A stretch of 64,000 nt of DNA from Excoecaria cochinchinensis. Its lineage: Eukaryota; Streptophyta; Magnoliopsida; Malpighiales; Euphorbiaceae. The stretch's first letter is position 1, and the number at the start of each line of letters is the position of its first letter. The stretch is taken from the NCBI GenBank assembly GCA_947683425.1, contig CANTUQ010000077.1, positions 930,001 through 994,000 of the forward strand. The letters run 5' to 3'. This document shows, piece after piece, positions 56,283 to 64,000 of the stretch. The notes below the pieces were generated by a model. The model was not told the origin of the DNA. It saw only the letters and a list, made by a program, of their open reading frames with translations, and made no database searches. A program made the translations under genes and the position numbers.

Positions 56283-57335
56283 ATGGAGTCCGACCCGAGT
56301 GAGCATGTTGGAGAGACTACAGGCAGTGTGAATTAGATTAGAGTGGATCCACATGTACAAGCACAAGATAGAGAGGAAAGAGCAAGAGCTGTTCAGGACA
56401 ACCCGGAGTTGATACAAGGGTTGGTGCAGATTTTGGATAGACTAATAGCTCCTAAAGCTCCAACAGATTTGATAAGAAAGAGAGGTGCTGAAGAGTTCCA
56501 TGGAACATCCCTGGATCAATCCGAGATAGCAGAATTCTGGTTAGAGAAAATGGAAAGAATTTTACAAGAGATCAGTTGCCCTCAGAACCAGAATGTAGTT
56601 TGCGTCGTGTCATTGCTGCAGGGTGCAGCATATGACTGGTGGAAGTTGATGTTGCAGAATCCTCAGAGACCCCTGGAGTTAACCTGGGATTTCTTTGTTC
56701 GAGAGTTCAAGGAGAAATTTGTGACCAAAGCGTATAAAGATGCCAAGTGGAAAGAATTTGTAACTTTTAAGCAGAGGAATATGACTGTTGCAGAATATGA
56801 TAAAGAGTTTACTCGTTTGAGTAAATATGTACCGGAAAGGATGTTAACTGATGACTTCAGATGTAGGCAATTTGAAGATGGATTGAGAGAGAGCATAAGA
56901 GGACCGTTAGCCGCTATGGTTGCTTTGCAACCGGTGGGTTATTATCCATTGGTGTTGGCGGCGATGAAAATGGAAGAATCTGAGTTGATAAAGCAAAAGA
57001 GAGAGCAGAAAAGAAGATTTCCAAGAGAAGATGAGGGTGTTGGTAGAGGAGCTAGAGCAGTAAAAAGAGGAAAGGATGAACAAGTATCGGTACAAGTGCC
57101 AACTTCAGTCGGAAGTGTAAGGCCACCTAGCAGTAGAGGAAGTGCAGCACCACAATGTGAGCATTGTGGAAGGCATCATTGGGGTGAGTGTAGGAAGCTC
57201 ACCGGAGCTTGCTTCAAATGCGGTAGTACAGAGCATTTCCTTGCTCAGTGTCCTAAAACAAGAGAGAATATGGCATCACAAGTAAATAAAGAGAAAGGCA
57301 ATGCTTCTGGGAATGTTAGAAGTGGAAGAGGATGA
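56283..57335 (+). pseudogene. gag: TR-GAG gag, second copy, early stop
   Basis: Same 1053-base frame as the first copy, but TAG at 56334-56336 interrupts it at codon 18, within a small cluster of changes (aattagattagagtgg against aattcggttcgagtgg). The rest of the frame is open to the same TGA (57333-57335), with both zinc knuckles preserved. Other differences from copy one are scattered single substitutions. Translation could resume only at a later internal methionine, losing the N-terminal part. Confidence 0.9.
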
Positions 57336-57544
57336 GGTAGAGCTGAAAGACTGCCATCGGAAACAGTCGAGAGGCCATTCCCCGAGGTTCAGCAACGTGT
57401 ATTTGCCATGACGGCTGAAGATGTGGAGGCATTGATCGGAACTTCTAGTAAGTCCTCTTATTAGTTTATATAGTATATAGTTTGAGTTAGTTGTTCGGTA
57501 GCGGGGGAAATTTCGAGGACGAAATTTCTTAAGGGGGAGAGATT

Positions 57545-59996
57545 TGTAACACCCCGAAATAGCCCTAGAAGAATTATAGAATTTTTGTTCAAGAAATATT
57601 AGTATTGTGGGTTTGAGTCCTGTCGCGAGCGCGATAAGCGTCGTGGGCGCGACAGAACCACTATGGTGATAGGGTATTAAATTGGCTTATTTTTAAAGGT
57701 GACTTTGTAGGAGAATGACACATGGTTTGGTAGGGAAGTGACAACTGGCAATAGATTAACTTATGTTAAGAGAGATTAAGAGTTAAAGAGAGGATGAGGA
57801 TGTAATTATTTGGGTAGATGGCATTTATTACCATAGTTAATTGTTGGATTGACTTAGACTATCTGCTTCTTTCTTCTTCTTTCACGTGAGTTTCTTTCTT
57901 TTCCTTTGCCCTGCTCTTTCTTTTGTTCCTTCTTCTTCTTCTTTACACTGTTTTGAGTGATTCATTTGGGTTGGCTTTGAGAGGGGCTAGTAGAGTTTGA
58001 TTAGGTCTTCTAAGAAGGTAAGTAATGCTCTTTAGTTAGTATTGGTCTTCTTCTTCTATTTTATTTCTGTTTTTGATTTAAAGTAAGAGAGAAGAGTAAC
58101 CTTGGCATTTTGAATGGTTTGTGCATGGAAGCTGTGGACAAGAGTCCCAATAAAGGCAAAGAGAAGGTCAGAGCCGAGTAGAGAGTGCGGTTCAACATCC
58201 TAGAGGAAGGGATCGTGTGCGGTTTTCCTATTTTGCATGTGTTGTGACTTTAAATGTTTTAATAGAGACTTAGTTGTATAAAGAAAGGTACTGGAAGCTT
58301 AAATTAGCTCAACTGCTTTTTAAGTGTGTGAAATTATTGTGATTGCTTGTAGTGTCTTAATGTCTAAAGTGGTTGTGTAATTTGAGTGGAAAACAAAACT
58401 TAGTTATGAGCATGATTTATAGGGCAATTACATGTTAAAAGAGGAGTGGTTGTATGTGAAAATAAAAGAGTTGGTTTGGGTTTTGTTTGAGCTTAACTGT
58501 GTGTGGATTTTTGCCGTTGGAATTGGGAAACACGCTTCTATCGCGAGCGCGGCATAAGCAGTGATCGCGACAGAATCGCGTCTTTCATTTCCGTAGGAAG
58601 CGAGTTGGAATTTGATTTTCAGAGTTGCGAGGAGAGAGTCACGAGACGTGAGGGTAGGTCACGACTCGTGACCCTGGGGCGAGCCTCGGCGCGAGGCGTG
58701 AGATGGCATCACGTCCCGCGATGCCTCTCTCTCAGTTGCTGTGAGAGTTCAGTCACGACTCGTGACCTCTTCCTTCCTGGTGGGCGTGAAGCGAAGCAGA
58801 TCGTCACGAGACGCAATGAGTGTGCGCCTCGTGACGGCCCTGTTTCCTTAGGCTACTGTCGCGAGCGCGACACAAGTTGCGATCGCGACAGTGAGTTGTT
58901 TTCTGCCTGTTTTGTCTTGTTTTTGTCTTTTGCTCCTGTTTTGAGTTATTAAAGGTCTAAATGGATCTTGTATGTTATCATTTAGCCTGTGGTTGATTTA
59001 AATCATCTTTTAAATCTTTTATATGATTAATAACCTTAAATATGCTTGATTATTAAAAGCTATACAGAAATTAAATGTATTTGAATTACAGTAAATGAGT
59101 TGATATCTGTGTACGGTATGTGAGTTGTTTTTGAGCCTGATTACCGTTATAGTGGATAGATAAGCATGCTTATAAAGGGCTAGAGTGCAGCTGCTAGAGT
59201 TGGCCTTAATTGTGCCCAGAGTTCGGAATGCCTCGTGTATTCCATAGAGTTTGAGTTAATTCTCCACATGTAAGATACTGTAAACAGTATCCAGAGTTAC
59301 CCGTATCCACCGTGAAAGGAATTCAGGCTTATTGTTTTATCCTCGTTATTGTTAGTGTATAGTGAACATGAAATAATCATATGTAGTGTTATAAGTAAAT
59401 GTTTAAAGTATATGAGATGAATGCTACAGGATAGTTATATGTACCAGCACATGTTTATATGAATTAGAATCCATGATTTACACGAGTGTGAAAATATATG
59501 CATGTGTGCTTTGACTAATATATGTGATATATATATAATTTATTTTGAGACTTCGAAAGAAGTCCCTTGCATTGTTTACATCCCCACTAAGCATTATCGC
59601 TTAGCACGGATGTTTGTTTCCGTGTAGGTTGACAGGTGCGACCAGTGAAAGCGTTCATCTGCAAGTGAGGGCCACTAGGAGCTTGTTGTTATACCCTTTT
59701 TGTATAAGATAGAATTAGAGTTTATGATGTTTTGAGTAACATCATTATGTATATAGAGAGTTTAGTCTCGACATATAACCGTTAAATGTATTTGTATATG
59801 TAACGTAAATGAATATGTAATAACTATAAAACTTTTGTATATGTATAGTTTATATGTATAATAAAAGTAATTTTTGTTTGGGCCCAACTTAATTCTAATA
59901 ATTTATTGTTACCGCTTCCGCTAATGCATGTACATGTATACATAAGTGACCGCGTAGCGCCCCGATATTCCTTACCGGGGGTATGGGGGTGTTACA
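57545..59996 (+). repeat. TR-GAG LTR-3 (2452 bp)
   Basis: Terminal LTR, followed by the target duplication atata and no PBS. About 121 bp of the GC-palindrome cluster is missing near 58750 relative to LTR-1 and LTR-2. The gap starts after gagagttc and ends at agtcacgactcg, a place where palindromic units repeat. Confidence 0.94.
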
Positions 59997-60001
59997 ATAT
60001 A

Positions 60002-60431
60002 TACCCCTTTCCCATATAGTCCTTTATAACTTATTTAACATACTGTTCCTATACAAATCTCTATTATGTGGCCAACAGTTCAAATTCATATACATATGCA
60101 TATAACATGTATCATGTACTTCATGCAGGATAGTACACCTATTCAGAATTCCTATTACATCAGGGGAGATTCTGTTAAGAATCTCGGGCCAGCAAAATCG
60201 GTATTGATACTTTACGTCACCCAAACATGTAATAGCTTAAAACAAACAAGTCAGATTCTATTAGATTAACATTCCTTAAGTATACATCCATATATTTTCA
60301 AAAACTTTTAATTATATTATCTGTACGAAGAACAAGGACGTCCGCGTTGGCTGACATAAGTACCATACAGACTGGTTTCTAAACTCTAGTTGGCCAGAAC
60401 CGACTAAACCTATGCTCTTATGCTAATAAAT
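60002..60431. other. Unassigned flank right of the tandem gag element
   Basis: Continues the sequence broken by the insertion at atata. AT-rich, no gene seen. Confidence 0.4.
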
Positions 60432-61980
60432 ATTACACCCCTATAACCCCTTGGGAGGGTAATAGAGTGTTACCACATAAAACACAAATCACACTAATTC
60501 GAAATAAAAAAAAAATTCTTTTCTTAACATTACTATATTTATTCAATTTTGCAATTAACAAATATATACAATTGCTAAGTGTAATTTCTTGCACATAATC
60601 CATGATTGATCTAACTCTAATAATAAAATTTCATCCTGTCCTTATATTGACCTAGCCTTTATGCGGACGAACTTTCAGTAACTCCTATTTTTTCACGTAC
60701 ACAGATTAGAATCCATATTAAATATAAAGCTTAGAGGAAAGCATATATGGTATGGACATCCAATCATGACAATTATCAGAACACACATAATGAAGGCAAA
60801 TGCATGCCATAATTACATATTTGAATATACAAAATTATAATACAATTTAACATATTAACATATCTTTTAAGAGTGTGGTACATTACTACAATATTCAGAT
60901 AACATAAAGTAAATCTCTTAAGCTTAAGTAATATGTTCTTCCTGAGTACGTTTATATTATAAGCCAAGTAACCTAACTTGTCTTTCATGAGCACATTTTT
61001 ATAACCTTTAACTTGCATGATTCAATCATTAGCTTGCTTGCTTTTCCCTAAGGAAATGGATAACCGGAGTACTGAACACAGGTAGGTACAATTACAAAGG
61101 TACGTGAAGGTACAATTACAGAGGTACCCGAAGGTACAATTACAGAGGTTCCCGAATGTACAATTACCCAGGTACCCGAAGGTACAATTACAATACATTT
61201 TAATTAATTTATATTTAGGTGATAAAAGGTGACCCGAATGGGGCTAACCAGACCTAAACCGGGCCGAAATAATGACCGAAAGGGCCTAACAGAATTTTAT
61301 CCATTACTTAGTTAAAGCAAGCTTTTAATCATGTCAAATTAATTGTAAACATGTTGAGTCAAAATTAGTGATTCCGGTTCAAAGGGTTCCACTACAAGTA
61401 TATAAAACAATAGAAGTATACAAAAGAGTTGTTATAACTTCATGCTATGTTAGTACATACAAATTACATTCATTTTCATCATAATATATGTTTACATGCA
61501 AAAAACCTCTTATAGACATATTAATCATTCTATAATTTGGTTTGGACTTGTAATAGTATTCCAAGCTTCCTATGTATCCCAGGTGTTGGGAATTAGAACC
61601 ATGTGGTTCTACAAGTTCAAATATACATATAAAATCATTTACGTATAAAACATGTTAACACATTTACATACATACATACATAAATATATATATAGATATA
61701 CACACACACACACATATTAACATATTCATGTAAACTCATACATAACATTGTGAATCCTAACATACATCTTTTAATACAGTCAACTAATCCTCATAATTAA
61801 TTTGGCAAAATTTAGAATTCATTCGATGACGGGATTCATAACCAAATTTTGACAAACAGTGGTCACAAAATCCTGACCACCGTGTGAGCAAGCAAAACTT
61901 GAACACTGATTAAACAAAAGCATTTTACACGGCAGTTAGGGAAATCATGCTCGCCGTGAGAGACACCATACGGTGGGTAA
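60432..61980 (-). repeat. T5: probable minus-strand LTR remnant
   Basis: Near 60432-60475 the plus strand reads ttacacccctataacccc, similar to a degenerate LTR end read on minus. It contains the gtacccgaaggtac repeats and, at 61865-61980, inverted repeats with cacggc/gccgtg and accgtg/cacggt, like those of T3. No coding sequence; boundaries are uncertain. Confidence 0.4.
61080..61195. repeat. Short tandem repeat of ~25 bp in T5
   Basis: About five units of aggtacccgaaggtacaatt plus acag. Each holds the near-palindrome ggtacccgaaggtacc-like core. T2 carries a single related unit (gtaattgtacccttgggtac, 27421-27442). Confidence 0.85.
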
Positions 61981-64000
61981 GTAACACCCCTTACCCGTAT
62001 ATAGTAGACTACCGCGATATGTGAATGATGTTATCTGACAAGATATAGAGCCAAGCACACAAATTTTAGAAACAAATTAAAGAACTATAAAGTTTTTCAA
62101 AACATAATACTTTCTCACATAGTATACTTAACATAATTTTTAATCTCGTTACTTAACATATACATATTATAACTGACTTTACAACTCCAGAAGCTAGCTT
62201 CATGACATAAATAATTACATAACCAATACGAAATCGGTACAAAAACTCCTACTGACTCGTTGGCCTTGATTGAAGCCAGATGTCCTTCAAAATACTTGCC
62301 TTCCAAACCTTCATGGATAAGATATCCATGCTAAGCATAAAGTTTAGTGGGGAAAACATGACATGGACGACCACTCATAGTGATCGTCAGCAATTAGATA
62401 CAATCAATAATTCACAGTAAAATCATATCCAATTTACTTGAACATAACAACTCCTGATATTAGTTGTTCATGCCAATTCTTACACAAGGATAACATAAAG
62501 TTGAGCACATATACACATGCTTATACAATTTAAACGTCATATAATAACAAATGTCATATTATCTATTTAGCATGTCCCTTTCCTAATTATCCATGGCCCT
62601 ATATACTTGTTTATGCAAATCATGTACAATTTCACATAGTTATACATTTTTCAGGTTCAATTATTCATACCCTTAACATATTTATCAAAACCCAATGGCT
62701 AACCATCTCTTTATTAACTTTTAAAACATCTAAGAATTATACATTCACAACTGATTACCCAAATATTTATTCATTTATATTTCATATTTCTTATTACTCA
62801 TTTAATATTCTTCTATTCATATATGGCCTGCATTTTTCAAAGTGGTGGATAACGGGAAGAAACGTATAAGTACCAAAAGGTGCACTCATTTTTGTAACAT
62901 GTGGGGGATCTATCGTGATCCAGAAACATATAAGGATCCAATTTAGGATCCAGAAACACATAAGGAACCCAAATGGGATCCAGTCTTGATCCAAATGGCC
63001 ATTAAGACATGTAAGCTGCAGCATTCAGAGGTCCCTATAGGCATGCCTATCTATCCATAACTCAATCAAAGCAAGCTTATACTCACATTTGTGTATTATT
63101 CTCATGATTGATATTCTCATTATATTCACATTCATTTACCATTATCATATAATGTTAATATACACTTGTAAAATCGATAACAAATTCTCATAAACTACAC
63201 TGACATAAACTCATTAAATATCATATAACAGTGTCTCATGGATACCCTTGTCATTTCAATCACATATATATATATATATATCCTTGTTAACAATGTTAAC
63301 GTTACAAACACATTTAACGTTTAACTAGTCATTAATAATTCTCATATATCATACTATCTTATATAAATAAAGATTTGTATCATTTTCTTTATTAATCATC
63401 GCATTACTACATAAATTCCATGCTCATATGTATATAATATACATAATTTTACCTTTTAGTATCGTTTAAAAACATACTAATATATTATTATACAATTATG
63501 TTTACATTACTATTTCACATGCTTAATTATGGTGACTTGATCCCTATAAACAATTTATCCAAGACTCGATTTTGCAAGCTAATTAATCTATTAATCCTAT
63601 TGTTCACATTTTCATATTAAACATTATTAACATAAATTACATCACAGAATAATTCCATACACATATGGTTCATTAAATAGGCTTAATTAACATCATCATG
63701 CTAAATAATAGTTGCATTAATTATTTTACAAATTAATTCCATACATATATAATTCATAGATAGGCTTTCATATCATTATTTAATTCACATAACATAACAT
63801 CAAAAATAATATACATATGAGCTCTTCTTAAAAATAAGGAAGATATGCCTAAATTTGTCTACACTACTCCAAACACCTGCCTAGAAAATTTAGCTACTGG
63901 AATGAGAAATTTTAAGGCCCTTAGAGACCAAAATTTATTATAGCTATTTCTACAACATTTTTAACCAAAGAAGTTCCGGATCTAAAACAATTAGAATCAT
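61981..64000 (-). repeat. T4: minus-strand LTR, running off the right edge
   Basis: The LTR end on minus is ggtaaggggtgttac at about 61981. Then come the hairpin module (62327-62352), a gaccactcatagtgatcgtc pair in front of it, ggatcc repeats (62920-62990) and GGCATGCC at 63040-63047. It is the same module order as in T1 and T2. The start of the LTR lies beyond 64000. AT-rich otherwise, with a (TA)n run near 63265. Confidence 0.6.
62327..62352 (-). promoter_or_regulatory. Conserved LTR hairpin module (T4 copy)
   Basis: The minus strand reads ccccactaaactttatgctt followed by agcatgg; weaker stem than in the other copies, but the flanks are conserved. Confidence 0.5.

Larger units (their letters stand above)
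49632..59996 (+). mobile_element. Tandem gag-only retrotransposon: LTR-gag-LTR-gag-LTR (10,365 bp)
   Basis: Three LTRs (49632-52204, 53593-56156, 57545-59996) and two internal regions of exactly 1388 bp each. Only the outermost ends are flanked by a target duplication, atata at 49627-49631 and 59997-60001. Each internal region has a PBS, gag and a purine-rich primer, but no pol. Structurally it fits TR-GAG elements (terminal-repeat retrotransposons with a GAG domain, known in plants). The gag zinc knuckles and the PBS fit a chromovirus-related parent. The tandem form most simply arose from a single insertion by unequal recombination between LTRs. Confidence 0.93.

Noticed and set aside
49632..59996. 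Three independent solo-LTR or element insertions
   Set aside because: No target duplications exist at the inner LTR borders; PBS and purine-rich primer are directly adjacent to LTRs, and the two interiors have equal length.

Overview
The window looks like intergenic, repeat-packed chromatin from a flowering-plant nuclear genome. I could not support a single host gene, tRNA, rRNA or CRISPR array. Nearly everything is LTR retrotransposon, mostly Ty3/gypsy, in nested and truncated copies. Evidence for a plant: Tat-lineage gypsy polyproteins with a second RNase H, very long LTRs (2-3 kb), chromovirus-type gag with a TGGTATCAGAGC primer site, and premature stops that lie at CG or CHG-type sites. 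The species cannot be told from the sequence.

Layout. 1-3001: leader, primer-binding site (PBS) and truncated LTR of a Tat-like element on the minus strand (called A0). 3002-9060: 3' LTR and 3' noncoding region of a second minus-strand element (B0), apparently inserted into the A0 LTR, carrying a 1.7 kb tandem array. 9061-11702 and 26759-28897: remnants of long LTRs (T1, T2) whose ends read tgt(a/c)acacc...ggtgttaca. 11703-26753: element 1, a complete 15.05 kb Tat element (identical 5 bp target duplications, 2054 bp LTRs) with decayed gag and pol and, on the opposite strand, a spliced plant-mobile-domain-like gene with its own TATA box. 28987-31131 and 42185-42953: one minus-strand LTR (T3) split by element 2. 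31132-42179: element 2, a complete 11.05 kb non-autonomous Tat derivative with gag but no protease, reverse transcriptase or most of integrase. 43756-49374: element 3, 5'-truncated and carrying the same internal deletion. 49632-59996: a gag-only chromovirus-like element (TR-GAG-like) arranged LTR-gag-LTR-gag-LTR between one pair of 5 bp target duplications. 60002-64000: further minus-strand LTR remnants (T5, T4).

How the parts relate. Elements 2, 3 and B0 have no enzymes of their own, so any movement must have depended on a relative such as element 1. Their leaders, U5 ends, PBS and 3' noncoding regions match element 1 closely enough for trans-mobilisation to be plausible. All four carry tandem repeats just before the 3' LTR, but with different units amplified. 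The T1-T4 and TR-GAG LTRs differ in most of their sequence, yet share an ordered set of short palindromic modules. The most interesting items are the tandem gag-only element, the spliced antisense gene with a shared promoter motif, the side-by-side satellite seeds, the PBS-like copy inside U5, and the common LTR module order.

All coordinates, alignments and counts come from reading by eye; no search or alignment program was run.
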